From Corynebacterium durum (GTDB taxonomy: Bacteria > Actinomycetota > Actinomycetes > Mycobacteriales > Mycobacteriaceae): a DNA stretch of 64,000 nucleotides. Shown here piece by piece: positions 53,566 to 63,261 of the stretch. Made by a program: the position numbers and the translations under genes. Every line of letters starts with the position of its first letter. Positions within the stretch are counted from its first letter, which is position 1. The stretch spans positions 186,001 to 250,000 of the forward strand of contig NZ_CP047200.1 in assembly GCF_030408675.1 (NCBI RefSeq). The letters run 5' to 3'. Below the pieces are notes generated by a model that did no database searches, was not told the origin of the DNA, and saw only the letters and a program-made list of their open reading frames with translations.

Positions 53566-54813
53566 ATGTTTACAGAAACAATCCTCACCACAGCACAACC
53601 AACACGGAACATTCTTGCGGCGCTCACCAGCGCACTGGGGGATTACATTGTCTACGAACAAGGCGAGGTCACCTTCATTGTGGCCCAGCCTGTCTGGGAA
53701 TTCACCCTGCACGGCGGGCACGACACCCCATGGGATGCGGTGCGCGATGTCATTCAGGGCACCGACTACGCCCACGACCAGGCCATCTATGGGTGGGTGG
53801 GGTTTGAACTCGCCTCCGGTGGGGCAGCGGGGCAGGAAATAGCACACTTTCTTATCCCTGGTATTGAAATCCGCATCGCAGGCGAGAACGTCACCATCCG
53901 CACTAGCGACGATGTTGCCCCAGACGTGGTGGCCCAACTCCGCAGCATCATCGAATCGGCTGACCCCTACCAGCCCGAACCCCCACGAGGGGCCAATGTT
54001 CGCGCACTGGATCAGCGCTACCTTGATGCTGTCGCAGCAGCTGTGGCGGAGATTCAGGCCGGTGTCCTGCAAAAAGTCATTCTCTCCCGCGTGGTTGACC
54101 TCCCCTTTACCGTGAATATGCTGGACACCTACCTGCATGGCAGGGCAGCCAACACCCCGGCGCGCTCCTTCCTGTTCTCGTTGGGCGACTGGCAGGCGGC
54201 TGGATTCAGCCCGGAAACAGTGGTGGAGGTGAATTCTCGTGGCGAGGTGTCCACCCAGCCACTCGCGGGGACTAGGGCGTTGACTGGGGACGCGGTGGAA
54301 GATGAGATTCTGCGCAGTGAGTTGTTGGCTGACCCGAAGGAAATATTCGAGCATGCTGCATCGGTGAAGCTTGCTTGTGAGGAACTAAGCATGGTTGCTG
54401 ATGCCAACGGCCCGTGGGTGTCTGAGTTTATGGAGATCAAACCTCGCGGTAGTGTGCAGCACCTAGGTTCACGGGTGAACTGCCACCTAGCAGACGGGAA
54501 GAACGCGTGGGATGCGCTGGCGGTGTTGTTCCCGGCGATTACCGCCTCGGGAATCCCGAAGGCCCCGGCCTACGAGTTGATAAAAAAGCATGAAACCGCA
54601 CCCCGCATGCTCTATTCGGGTGCTGTGTTGCGCGCCGACAGCGATGGTTCCCTTGACGCTGCGTTGGTGCTGCGCACCGTGTACCAGCATGCGGGGAAAG
54701 CATGGCTGCGCGCTGGTGCTGGCATTGTGCTGGGGTCCACGCCCGCCAGAGAGCATGAGGAAACATGCGAGAAGCTCAGCAGCGTGGCACCATACGTGGT
54801 TGCCCAGGACTAG
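53566..54813 (+). CDS. Salicylate synthase (MbtI/Irp9-like) of the chorismate-utilising family
   Basis: 415 residues from the ATG at 53566, which has AAGGAGA upstream. The C-terminal half follows mycobacterial MbtI closely: KVILSRVVDLPF, LAGTRALTG, RGSVQHLGSR, FPAITASGIPKAPA, WLRAGAGI, EETCEKLSSVAPYVV. MbtI-type enzymes convert chorismate by way of isochorismate to salicylate, the starter of mycobactin- and yersiniabactin-like siderophores. No NRPS or salicyl-AMP ligase gene is in the window. The ECF/YbtPQ-like operon at 2.8 kb could serve the product's uptake, but that is inference. A plain isochorismate synthase remains possible. Confidence 0.83.
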   Translation: MFTETILTTAQPTRNILAALTSALGDYIVYEQGEVTFIVAQPVWEFTLHGGHDTPWDAVRDVIQGTDYAHDQAIYGWVGFELASGGAAGQEIAHFLIPGIEIRIAGENVTIRTSDDVAPDVVAQLRSIIESADPYQPEPPRGANVRALDQRYLDAVAAAVAEIQAGVLQKVILSRVVDLPFTVNMLDTYLHGRAANTPARSFLFSLGDWQAAGFSPETVVEVNSRGEVSTQPLAGTRALTGDAVEDEILRSELLADPKEIFEHAASVKLACEELSMVADANGPWVSEFMEIKPRGSVQHLGSRVNCHLADGKNAWDALAVLFPAITASGIPKAPAYELIKKHETAPRMLYSGAVLRADSDGSLDAALVLRTVYQHAGKAWLRAGAGIVLGSTPAREHEETCEKLSSVAPYVVAQD

Positions 54814-54821
54814 AACTCACA

Positions 54822-55151
54822 CTAAGCGTCAGCAGCCTCCGCAGCCTCAGTGCGTTCCCGCGCGGTTTCCTGCAGTGAGCGCCCCATGTAGAACCCGGAC
54901 ACGGAGGCTACGATCAGCAGTCCCAGGATTGCTAGTACCGCACGGATGAGGCTGTTGGGGGTGATGCCGTCGGCGGCGTCGTACACTACTTTCGCGATGA
55001 TGAGCAGGGGAGCGGCGACACCCGTGGTGGGGCCCATGAGGTTTGCGCGGGTTACGGCGTCGGGGGCGCGCCACAGGGCAATCACGGTTGCCACGATCAG
55101 GAGGGTGGCCACCACCACCAGCGCGGTTGCAATGACAGCGGCAATACTCAT
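54822..55151 (-). CDS. mrpG: Na+/H+ antiporter subunit MrpG
   Basis: 109 residues with three membrane helices (about 5-25, 38-58, 65-85) and motif LMGPTTGVAAPLLI typical of MrpG/PhaG. It is the last gene of the six-gene operon and starts within one base of the mrpF stop. It is a small membrane subunit required for complex assembly. Confidence 0.9.
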   Translation of the reverse strand: MSIAAVIATALVVVATLLIVATVIALWRAPDAVTRANLMGPTTGVAAPLLIIAKVVYDAADGITPNSLIRAVLAILGLLIVASVSGFYMGRSLQETARERTEAAEAADA

Positions 55152-55411
55152 CAGCGGCGTCCTTTCGACAGGATGCGTGCCATAGACACTGTGCTGAGCA
55201 GGCCAAGCAGCGCACCTAGCACTGTGATTTCGTAGGCTATGGAGGAGTCATGCAACAGCGTCCACACCAGGTAGGTGGCGATCATGCAGTAGAAAATCAT
55301 GTCTGCCAGTACCGCCCGGCTGGGCACATCCTTGGTTCGCACCATCAGCAGCAGTGTGGCCAGCAGGGATACCCCAATGACGGCGATGCACGCCCACAGA
55401 ACCATAGTCAT
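55151..55411 (-). CDS. mrpF: Na+/H+ antiporter subunit MrpF
   Basis: 86 residues with three membrane helices; the motif VPSRAVLADMIFY matches the conserved 'D R' loop of MrpF/PhaF. It starts one base before the mrpE stop codon region and overlaps mrpG by one base. Confidence 0.9.
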   Translation of the reverse strand: MTMVLWACIAVIGVSLLATLLLMVRTKDVPSRAVLADMIFYCMIATYLVWTLLHDSSIAYEITVLGALLGLLSTVSMARILSKGRR

Positions 55412-55759
55412 TTACGCAACCTCCTTGACGTGTGGCGCGAGGCGTTCCTCCATGTCCGCAAGCCCCGCGATAACCTCGTCCGGGTCCGCCCCGTACACAG
55501 CATGGACCAACAAAACCCGTGGGCAGCCAGACTCGTCCACGTCTTTAAAGCCCAACGATAACGTACCCGGGGTCATGGTGATGGAGGTGGAAAACGCCGC
55601 TAACTCCCAGTCGGAGCGCACCCGCAGGGGATACTCCACCACCGCAGGGTGCATTTGGGATCGCACCCTGATCACATCGAAGACAATGACAAACGCGCCC
55701 ACGATCACTTGGCCGATCAGCCAGGTTGAGTACCGTACGCCGTGAATAATCCGGTTCAT
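55412..55759 (-). CDS. mrpE: Na+/H+ antiporter subunit MrpE
   Basis: 115 residues; one or two N-terminal helices (STWLIGQVIVGAFVIVFDVI) and a cytoplasmic domain with the family pattern SITMTPGTLSLGF. ATGA overlap with mrpD. A structural subunit of the complex. Confidence 0.9.
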   Translation of the reverse strand: MNRIIHGVRYSTWLIGQVIVGAFVIVFDVIRVRSQMHPAVVEYPLRVRSDWELAAFSTSITMTPGTLSLGFKDVDESGCPRVLLVHAVYGADPDEVIAGLADMEERLAPHVKEVA

Positions 55760-57261
55760 TTCACCACTCCAATTGCAGCGTTCACGTCACCTAGGATGGC
55801 GTGCTGATACCCGGACACATCAAGCAGGCCGGAGGCGGCGGTCATCGCGGCGTCGATAAGCGCGCCACCAGCGATAAACATGCCCACGGACACCACAATC
55901 AATGCCGCGCCGGGTGCGAGTTTGGTCAATGGCACGTACAGGCCGTCGGGGAGCTGGACGTTGCCGCCCCAGAACGCTTCCCTCCACAGGCGGATCATGG
56001 ACAGTAGCGCACCAAAGCTCGCCACAATAATCACGGCAATGACCAGCCAGGCGTGCCAATCCCCGGCGCGTGCGATTTCCGTGACCACGAGCACCTTGCC
56101 CCACAGGCCAGAAAACGGGGGGAATCCCACGATGGAGAATGCACCCATGGCGAACACGGCGGCCACCAGGGGGTCGCGGCGGGCCAACCCGTCCAGTCGA
56201 GAAAGCAGGTCCGTGCCGTAGGTTTCCTCAATGGCACCTGCGGTGAGTACCAGCGACCCCACGGTGATCATGTGGTGCACCATGTACACAATGCCGGCGG
56301 CGACGGCGCGCGTGGGATCGTCGGCACTGAACGCCAGCATCACCACGATGTACGGCATGCCGGTGACCATCTGGTAGGCAATAATGCGTCGCATGGCGTG
56401 CTCCGCAAGCCCGGCGAAACTACCCACCAGCATGGAGACTACGCAGAAGATGATAATCGTCCACGCCCAGCGCTGATCCAGGTCAAACACCACCACATAG
56501 ATGCGGTACAGGGCGTACACCGCCACTTTGGTGTGCAGCCCAGAGAACAAACCCATCACCGCAGCTGAGGTTCCCGGATAGGTGCGCGGCAGCCACGTAT
56601 GCACGGGGAATAGGCCCGACTTCACCGACAGCGCCAGCACCACTAGGCCCATCGCCACCGTCAGCGGTCCGTTGCCTTTGGCTGCGCCCGCGAGTGCGGC
56701 CAGGTTCACCGTGCCGATCACGCCATACACTATGGACACGCCGATCAGCAGCACCGTTGACGTCAGCAGGTTCACCAGCACAAACATGCGGCCACCAGCC
56801 AGGCGGGACCACGACCCGGTCATGGTGATCAGGCCGTAGGACGGCAGCAGCATCACCTCAATGAACACAAACAGGTTAAACAAATCCGCCGTCAGCAGTG
56901 CGCCGTACACGCCGCCCAACAGCATCAGCGTCAGCGCCGGGTAGAAACGCGCCCGGGTTTCGCCCACCACCAGCGCAAACCAGTTGGAGGCGAACGCCAC
57001 TATCGACGCCGCGACAATCATCACCGCACTCAGCGCATCCGCAGCGAAAGGAATGGCCACTCCGCCGGTAAACAACCCCACGCTGTGGGCGATGGTTCCG
57101 TGCTGCGCGGTGGTGGCAAACAACCATATCCCGGCAACAGTTCCGAGAGCTGGAATGGCGAGTGCCAGGGCGTCGCGAAGCACCCGCCACGGGGACACCA
57201 CAGCCAACGCCGCGCCCGTCAAACCGCTGGCCATGAACAAAGGCAGCATCACACCGCTCAT
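55756..57261 (-). CDS. mrpD: Na+/H+ antiporter subunit MrpD
   Basis: 501 residues, about 14 membrane helices, of the NuoM/NuoL/MrpD family. Typical segments: FIEVMLLPSYGLITM (with the essential Glu), SGLFPVHTWLPRTYPGTSAA (the conserved Lys/His region in TM7-8) and GFPPFSGLWGK. It carries a proton-translocation path. Translation is coupled to mrpC and mrpE by 4-base overlaps. Confidence 0.94.
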   Translation of the reverse strand: MSGVMLPLFMASGLTGAALAVVSPWRVLRDALALAIPALGTVAGIWLFATTAQHGTIAHSVGLFTGGVAIPFAADALSAVMIVAASIVAFASNWFALVVGETRARFYPALTLMLLGGVYGALLTADLFNLFVFIEVMLLPSYGLITMTGSWSRLAGGRMFVLVNLLTSTVLLIGVSIVYGVIGTVNLAALAGAAKGNGPLTVAMGLVVLALSVKSGLFPVHTWLPRTYPGTSAAVMGLFSGLHTKVAVYALYRIYVVVFDLDQRWAWTIIIFCVVSMLVGSFAGLAEHAMRRIIAYQMVTGMPYIVVMLAFSADDPTRAVAAGIVYMVHHMITVGSLVLTAGAIEETYGTDLLSRLDGLARRDPLVAAVFAMGAFSIVGFPPFSGLWGKVLVVTEIARAGDWHAWLVIAVIIVASFGALLSMIRLWREAFWGGNVQLPDGLYVPLTKLAPGAALIVVSVGMFIAGGALIDAAMTAASGLLDVSGYQHAILGDVNAAIGVVK

Positions 57262-57650
57262 CGCTGCTCCTCCTTAGCTACCGCCGACTCTGACACCGAG
57301 GCGGTACGGCCGCGGGTCTCCAGTGGCGACTCTTCCTCCGGGTCCTCCACCGTGCGTGTATCGTCGGAACGACCCAGTGCCGCCAGCGTCAACATAAACG
57401 CCGTCGTCGCCATTGTGATCACAATGGCCGTCAGCACAAACGCCTGCGGCAACGGGTCAGCCGCGTCGGACAGGGGCGTGCGCTCCGCAAACGGTTCGCT
57501 ACGCCACGCCCCAATGCCCGTGGCCAGGATCAGCAAGTTTGTGGCGTGGCTGACCAAACCCATGCCAAACACAATGCGCACCATGCCGCGCTGCAGGATC
57601 ATGTACACCCCGCCCGCAACCAACACTGCGATAGTCACAGCAATAATCAT
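57258..57650 (-). CDS. mrpC: Na+/H+ antiporter subunit MrpC
   Basis: 130 residues. Three helices like NuoK (VLVAGGVYMILQRGMVRIVF, GMGLVSHATNLLIL, LPQAFVLTAIVITMATTAFM), then a charged tail (about 100-130) rich in Glu, Asp and Arg. Four-base overlaps with mrpA and mrpD. Confidence 0.93.
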   Translation of the reverse strand: MIIAVTIAVLVAGGVYMILQRGMVRIVFGMGLVSHATNLLILATGIGAWRSEPFAERTPLSDAADPLPQAFVLTAIVITMATTAFMLTLAALGRSDDTRTVEDPEEESPLETRGRTASVSESAVAKEEQR

Positions 57651-60505
57651 GAGGAAACACCAGCCTCGGAAGTGTCAGAAGCATCAACCTGCGGCGTCTG
57701 GGGGAGAGGATGATTGCTGCCGCGGGTAAACGGGAGAAGATCACGGTCCGCGCCGGGGCGTTGTGGTCCACCCAGGGCGTTAATTGCCAGGGTGAGCATG
57801 CCCAGCACGGCGAGGAACACGCCCAGGTCAAAGATCATGGAGGTGGTCACGTGTTGGTGCAGGATATGCCCGTGAATGGGGTAGAGGAACGACCCATGCG
57901 TCAGCCCCAGCACGCCCGCGAATAGGGCCGTGAGCATGCCGAACCCAGTCAGGTAGAAGGGTGTGTTCTGCTTGACGATCGGCCCGTCCGACCCCTTGGA
58001 CAAATACCGCGCCACCACGGCGGCACAGGCCACCAGCGCCGCAATGAAACCACCGCCAGGATCGTTGTGCCCACGCATGAAGATCACAAACGCCAGCACA
58101 CTCAGCACCGGTACCAGCGCGCGGCACAGCATGCGCATGGGGATCGAATTCACCTCAGGCAGCGTGAACGGCGCGGGATGGGTGCCTTTCAGGAAGGGGT
58201 GCCGGGGAATCGACCCAACCACCGCTGCAATAACCACACCAGCCATACCCAGCACCGAAAGTTCGCCCATGGTATCCAGTGCACGGAACTCCACAAGAAT
58301 TGTGTTCACCACGTTTGCGCCGCCTGAAATGCCCGGCGCTTCCCGCAGGTACCACATCGCAATCTCTGGGCGTTCGTGCCTGCCCAACAGCGCCCACACG
58401 CCCAGGAAGGTGGCTACACCAGCGGCGATGGCAATAATCCCGGCGCGCGCGCTACGCGGCCTGGACGTGCGGTGGAACAACTCGGGTTGTTGCCGCAGCA
58501 CAAACATGATGATCACCACCACCAGCAGCTCCACCAGGAACTGCGTGAGCGCCACGTCCGGGGCACCCAGCATCAGGATCTGCAACGTCACACCCACGCC
58601 GGTGGTACCCAGCATCACAGCTGCGGTGAGGCGCGAGTGCGTGGTGATGAGCGTGATCACCGACACCACCACGATTGCCAGCGGCAGTAGGTCCATGGGA
58701 CGGTCAATGCCGTCCACACGCGGTTGCATGGGCACGCCATCTACGCCGGGGAACATGGTGGTTCCGGCCGCGAGCAGCACAATCATGAGGATCGGATAGG
58801 TCAGGTGTGGGGTCGGGCTGTAGGAATCCGCCATGCGCGCCACAAAACGACCCCAGCGAGCCATGCCCAACAGCAACCCCTGCAACGCCTTGTTTCCGTT
58901 GAACGGGAGGAAGTGGCGGGCGTCGGCAAGCGCAAATACTGCCTGACGCTTCCACACCACAACGGCCCCAGCGGCGAGGACACCCAGGGAAATCAAAAGC
59001 GGCGTGCTCACCCCGTGCCACAACCCCAGGTGCACATGCGTATCGACGGCCGCCCCTACCGGAGCGTCCAACACACCCACCATGAAGGCCAGCGGCACCG
59101 ACATCAACCCAGGCAGAGCGGCGGGAAGCCACAGCACTACGGGGGCTTCCTTGACCTGCGACATATCGCGGGGACCATCCACAAACGCACCAAACACCAG
59201 GCGAGTGGAATAGGTGATTGTCAGCAGCGCGCCCGTCGCTGCGGCGGCGAGGAGCAACCACACGGCGGCGGTTGGAAGGGGTGCCTCGGTGTATGCTTCC
59301 AGCATCCCTTCCTTAGAAATGAACCCCAGTAGCGGCGGGACAGCAGCCATGGACAATGCGCCCACCACCACGGAAATAAAGGTGAACGGCATCTGGCGGT
59401 AGAGCGAACCCAAGCGACGAACGTCACGCGACCCAGCCTGGTGATCGACCACGCCAATCAGCATGAACAAACTTGACTTAAACAGGGCGTGGGCAAATGT
59501 GTGCACTAGCGCTGCTGCCAGGGCAAACGGCGTTCCCACGCCAATGGTTGCCACGATCCAGCCCAAATGAGACACCGTGGAATACGCGGTCAGGCGCTTC
59601 AAATCTGTTTTCTGCACCGCAAACAATGCGGCCATGACGGCAGTAAACATACCCACCGTTATGAGCACAACATTCCAGGCGGCATTGTTATGAAATACCG
59701 GCGAAAAACGCAACAGCAGATAAATGCCTGCCTTCACCACGGCGGCGGCGTGCAGAAACGCACTCACCGGAGTGGCCGCAGCCATGGCTTCCGGGAGCCA
59801 GAAATGGAAAGGAAACTGCGCCGACTTGGTAAACGCGGACACTGCGATAAGCATGGCGATGGCGGTGGTCAAACCAGGCTTTTCCGTCCAGAAATTCGAG
59901 GCGATAATATCCGTCAGGTTGGTTGTTCCAGCCTGAGTGGCCATAATCGCCACCGCCGCCAGCAGGGTCAAACCGCCGGTAAAAGTGAGGATCAATGTGC
60001 GCATCGAACCCGCCTCGCCGCCCGATCCCGCGCGGGCGATGAGCAGGAACGAACCAATGGACACCAGCTCCCAGGCGATGAACAGCACCACAACATCGTC
60101 CGACAACACCAGTAGCAACACCGACAGCATAAATGCTGACATAATGAGATAGAAGCTGGTATTGCCGTCATTGTTATGCAAATATGCGGCGGAATAGATA
60201 AACACAGCCGCGCCAATAACAAGAGCTAACAGGGCAAAAAATACGCTGAGGGCATCTCCCCGCAACGCAAAATCAATATCCATCCCTGGGGCAATGGCAT
60301 CCTTAAGCCACGTTATCTTGTAGGACAATGGTGAATGGGAAATAACGTCAGGGACATGGCGTCCCACCACCCACGCAGCGGCAATAAACAACGCCGCTAA
60401 CGGCCACCCAGCTTTTCGGTCCAATACGCGAACAGCAAACGGGGAAACCCCCACAGCAACCGCCGATAGCACAAGCACAACAAGCAAGGTCACGGCACTA
60501 CACAC
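57647..60505 (-). CDS. mrpA: Na+/H+ antiporter subunit MrpA fused to MrpB domain
   Basis: 952 residues from a GTG. The first 780 or so form the NuoL-like MrpA unit (AFTKSAQFPFHFWLPEAMAA, HLGWIVATIG, FGAFVDGPRD) and an MrpA C-terminal extension (LFHRTSRPRSARAG region); residues about 790-930 are the MrpB domain (MRGHNDPGGGFIAALVACAA, HGSFLYPIHGH). There is no separate mrpB gene, so the fusion supplies it, as in other actinobacteria. First gene of the mrpACDEFG operon, which exports Na+ and resists alkali. An in-frame GTG four codons in is an alternative start. Confidence 0.94.
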   Translation of the reverse strand: MCSAVTLLVVLVLSAVAVGVSPFAVRVLDRKAGWPLAALFIAAAWVVGRHVPDVISHSPLSYKITWLKDAIAPGMDIDFALRGDALSVFFALLALVIGAAVFIYSAAYLHNNDGNTSFYLIMSAFMLSVLLLVLSDDVVVLFIAWELVSIGSFLLIARAGSGGEAGSMRTLILTFTGGLTLLAAVAIMATQAGTTNLTDIIASNFWTEKPGLTTAIAMLIAVSAFTKSAQFPFHFWLPEAMAAATPVSAFLHAAAVVKAGIYLLLRFSPVFHNNAAWNVVLITVGMFTAVMAALFAVQKTDLKRLTAYSTVSHLGWIVATIGVGTPFALAAALVHTFAHALFKSSLFMLIGVVDHQAGSRDVRRLGSLYRQMPFTFISVVVGALSMAAVPPLLGFISKEGMLEAYTEAPLPTAAVWLLLAAAATGALLTITYSTRLVFGAFVDGPRDMSQVKEAPVVLWLPAALPGLMSVPLAFMVGVLDAPVGAAVDTHVHLGLWHGVSTPLLISLGVLAAGAVVVWKRQAVFALADARHFLPFNGNKALQGLLLGMARWGRFVARMADSYSPTPHLTYPILMIVLLAAGTTMFPGVDGVPMQPRVDGIDRPMDLLPLAIVVVSVITLITTHSRLTAAVMLGTTGVGVTLQILMLGAPDVALTQFLVELLVVVIIMFVLRQQPELFHRTSRPRSARAGIIAIAAGVATFLGVWALLGRHERPEIAMWYLREAPGISGGANVVNTILVEFRALDTMGELSVLGMAGVVIAAVVGSIPRHPFLKGTHPAPFTLPEVNSIPMRMLCRALVPVLSVLAFVIFMRGHNDPGGGFIAALVACAAVVARYLSKGSDGPIVKQNTPFYLTGFGMLTALFAGVLGLTHGSFLYPIHGHILHQHVTTSMIFDLGVFLAVLGMLTLAINALGGPQRPGADRDLLPFTRGSNHPLPQTPQVDASDTSEAGVSS

Positions 60506-60639
60506 CTGAAAAATCGGGGACTATAGACAAAACCACGTTACCAGCGGCGGCAATCCCACGTGCCTGAATGCAGCGCTTCTTGTTGTTTGTTCAGCGTTTG
60601 CTTATGAGTCAGCATCTGCGCTCACGGCTTTTATACAGC

Positions 60640-60645
60640 TAGACT
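60640..60645 (+). promoter_or_regulatory. -10 hexamer of a leaderless promoter for the YhgE/Pip-like gene
   Basis: TAGACT ends 6 nt before the ATG at 60652; no ribosome site lies between. Confidence 0.5.
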
Positions 60646-60651
60646 GCATAC

Positions 60652-62070
60652 ATGAGCCCCTTGCGTACCTTTCTTGTCAGTCTTGCCCTCGCGCTGCCGC
60701 TCATCGGTGGTGCTATCTATGTTGCTGCATCAGGTTCTGATGTCTCTCAAACCTGGAACAACAGCAGCGATACCACCAGTGGTGCTCCCGCAGCGGGTGG
60801 TACTGGCGGGATCCCGCCCGAAAGCCTCGTGGGGGCTCGGCGTGCAGCGGGTGAGGCGGGTACGCAATCAGGTTTTCTGGTCACCGGCACTGGGGAACTT
60901 GTGGCAGGTGTAGACAAACTCACTGGTAGCGCCAACGACATGACTGGTGCGACCAAAGAACTTGCAAACGGTACCCAACAGCTTGCTGACGGTATGACGC
61001 AGATCCAGGCAGGCACGGGGCAGCTTGGCTCCGCAGCCAGCCAAGTCGCCGATGGTGTGGACCAGGCTGTGGAACAGGTACAAGGCGTCATTGCCCTGCA
61101 GCCGCAGCTCCTCGCCGCCATTGACGACGCCGACCGCAAACTTGCCGCCAATCCCGCTCCCGATGCTGCCGATGCCCGCAAACAACTCGCTGGTTTCCGC
61201 TCTCAGGTGGCGGGCTTCAAACTCGGTGGCGGAACGGTTGACCAGCTCGCCCAACTGCGTAGCGGTTCCCGCGATATCGCCAACCAGCTCACCCAACCTG
61301 GTTCCCAATACCACGACGCCATCTACACAGCCACCGACGGTTCCAAGCAGCTGTCCTCCCGCATGCAGGAATACGCCACGGGTGTCGACGCCGCGTTAGC
61401 CTCCGTTGGTGAGCTCCACAACGGCGTCCAGCGCATTGACGGAATGGCTAAGGCAACCCAGGACAAAACCACTGCCATGCAGCGTGCCTTGCCCGCAGTG
61501 ACACAGGTGCAACCTGCGGAAAATACTGATTCCGAGCCTGAGAAAACCTCCAGCTTGCCACCCATGTATGCCTTCCTCATTGCCGCGCTGGTCAGCGCAG
61601 CAGGGGTGGCCTACGTCTGGAGCACCGGTGGTGGTCGAAACTGGCTGAACCTGCTGGGAGTATCCGGTGGTCTGGCGCTTGTGGGTAGTGTGCTCTTCGC
61701 TCTCCTTGCGAATGGGCTTGGTGTGGGGAGTGCACTGCTGGGGGTTCTGACATTGTGTGCCACGGCGGGAGTTTCCGTGTTCGGCAGTTCCGCCCTACTG
61801 TCCCTGCTTGGTGAGCGTTGGGGGCGCATCGCACTCGCTGTCGGCAGCATCGCCCAAGTGGGCGTGGTGGGATGGGTGTGGAAAACCTCAGCCGCCGCAG
61901 AAACCGCATCGTGGGCGCAGGCCATTTCTGCCCTCATGCCCCTGCACTATCCAACCTCAGCGCTTACCACCATCGGCAACGCCGGATCGGGATCCGCGCT
62001 GGCAGTGGCGCTGATCGTAATGCTGCTCCTTGGTGTTGGTGGGGGAGTAGTGGTGCGGAGAAGTGTGTAG
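60652..62070 (+). CDS. Membrane protein with YhgE/Pip-like heptad repeats
   Basis: 472 residues. An N-terminal helix or signal (about 5-25) leads to a large extracytoplasmic segment with alanine/glycine heptads such as GTQQLADGMTQIQAGTGQLG and ASQVADGVDQAVEQ, of the kind in YhgE/Pip phage-infection proteins and ABC-2 exporters of type VII-like systems. Five or six helices follow (about 305-470, e.g. MYAFLIAALVSAAGVAYV, LLGVLTLCATAGVSVFGSS). It may move or organise envelope material. Single gene with its own leaderless promoter, divergent from mrpA and convergent with the Abi gene. Confidence 0.75.
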   Translation: MSPLRTFLVSLALALPLIGGAIYVAASGSDVSQTWNNSSDTTSGAPAAGGTGGIPPESLVGARRAAGEAGTQSGFLVTGTGELVAGVDKLTGSANDMTGATKELANGTQQLADGMTQIQAGTGQLGSAASQVADGVDQAVEQVQGVIALQPQLLAAIDDADRKLAANPAPDAADARKQLAGFRSQVAGFKLGGGTVDQLAQLRSGSRDIANQLTQPGSQYHDAIYTATDGSKQLSSRMQEYATGVDAALASVGELHNGVQRIDGMAKATQDKTTAMQRALPAVTQVQPAENTDSEPEKTSSLPPMYAFLIAALVSAAGVAYVWSTGGGRNWLNLLGVSGGLALVGSVLFALLANGLGVGSALLGVLTLCATAGVSVFGSSALLSLLGERWGRIALAVGSIAQVGVVGWVWKTSAAAETASWAQAISALMPLHYPTSALTTIGNAGSGSALAVALIVMLLLGVGGGVVVRRSV

Positions 62071-62089
62071 ATAGCGTGCACATTGTCAG

Positions 62090-62821
62090 TTACCACTGTT
62101 TGCGAGGATCCTCCCGGGCGACTTGCCTAACCCTGCTATCTGCCATCGCCCACGTTGGATAGTTAGGGCCTATACTGCTCAATACAGTGAGCATGTCCCG
62201 CAAGCGATCATTCACATTGATGCGTAGCAGGTTTTCTTGATGTGATATTCGATTACGAAGCTGCCGCATCCTTTCCAAGCGTTTCCCTATATAACGGCGC
62301 CCGGAGGCATTGATGCGAGCATAAGGAAAAGCGTTGTGTAGCGCATCGTACCAAAGCGTATCTGTTTCACATGCGCGTTGCCAGGATAAACCCTCGCCTA
62401 GTAATGAAGACCAACTCCCGAAAGTTAGTTGAGCGACAATATCGTCATGTGAGACTGGCTGACCATAACGTGGATGGTTTTGGTGTCTTGATCGTGATTG
62501 AGCCTCTGACTCTGCACGTCGACGTGCATTTTTTAGGGGAGATTGGATAAGGCGATATAGGTCGTCGTTGGCGTGATGCCTTAAAGACCATGATGCAGGC
62601 AGCCCCAGTGTTTGATTCCAATCCGCTAGTGCTCGATCCATGGCGTTCCTGACCATCACTTCAAAATAAGAGAACTGTGTGTGCCAAGCCCCCGCTAAGT
62701 TGCAGTTCCAACGATATAGATCAACAGCGCGGTCAATATCCCCACTGGATTCGTGGAGGTAGGGTGCTAGTCTAGCTGAGCCTAAAAACGACTCAATATG
62801 TATTGCGTTTTCTCTTCCCAC
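62090..62821 (-). CDS. Abi family protein (HEPN-type, abortive infection)
   Basis: 243 residues, mainly helical. It matches the Abi (AbiD/AbiF) pattern: N-terminal YLHESSGDIDRAVDLYRWN and WHTQFSYFEVMVRNAMDRAL, a middle DIVAQLTFGSWSSLL, and a C-terminal HEPN-like R-x4-H motif RNRISHQE. Such proteins are toxic RNases or RNA binders that stop phage growth. It stands alone beside a candidate small RNA and tRNA-Pro. Moderate AT-richness fits mobile origin. Confidence 0.8.
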   Translation of the reverse strand: MGRENAIHIESFLGSARLAPYLHESSGDIDRAVDLYRWNCNLAGAWHTQFSYFEVMVRNAMDRALADWNQTLGLPASWSLRHHANDDLYRLIQSPLKNARRRAESEAQSRSRHQNHPRYGQPVSHDDIVAQLTFGSWSSLLGEGLSWQRACETDTLWYDALHNAFPYARINASGRRYIGKRLERMRQLRNRISHQENLLRINVNDRLRDMLTVLSSIGPNYPTWAMADSRVRQVAREDPRKQW

Positions 62822-62844
62822 CTACTTCATGCTACAGTGGCCTC

Positions 62845-62924
62845 ATCGAGCAACGATGAAGTTCGTTGCACTTACTTTTCGGTATCCCCCGTGGTCTGTG
62901 GCCTCGGGGGATACTTGTTGTTTT
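62845..62924 (+). ncRNA. Candidate small RNA ending in a strong terminator
   Basis: TACAGT (62833-62838) could be a -10. Downstream are a stem GCAACG/CGTTGC (about 62850-62867) and a perfect 10-bp hairpin GTATCCCCCG/CGGGGGATAC (62882-62914) followed by TTGTTGTTTT. There is no gene on the plus strand to terminate here. The rest of the gap to 63090 holds another inverted repeat CCTGACAC/GTGTCAGG (62961-62994) but nothing coding. No known RNA family was recognised. Confidence 0.45.
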
Positions 62925-63093
62925 GGACCGGGCGACCTGCATGCATCACTGATGTGCTCCCCTGACACGAAGTCGGCCATACAACTGTGTCAGGCTGTAG
63001 GGGGCGGCACATAAGTGGGCCCATCGCTAAGCTCAAGAAGCAGTGATTGTTGTACCTGCGGGTGGACCTGCTCTACGTCGGTCCCACAAAACA

Positions 63094-63122
63094 AAACCCA
63101 CGCCCTGCTTTGGCGTGGGTTT
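63094..63122 (-). terminator. Terminator of tRNA-Pro
   Basis: AAACCCACGCC/GGCGTGGGTTT, 11-bp stem, 7-nt loop; on the minus strand it is followed by TTTTGTTTTG. It lies 5 bp past the tRNA 3' end. Confidence 0.9.
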
Positions 63123-63126
63123 GATC

Positions 63127-63203
<77 letters not shown>

Positions 63204-63261
63204 GTTACTACCCGGAATACTTTAGTCGATGACGCAGGTTACAACAAAACTGCATGTCATC

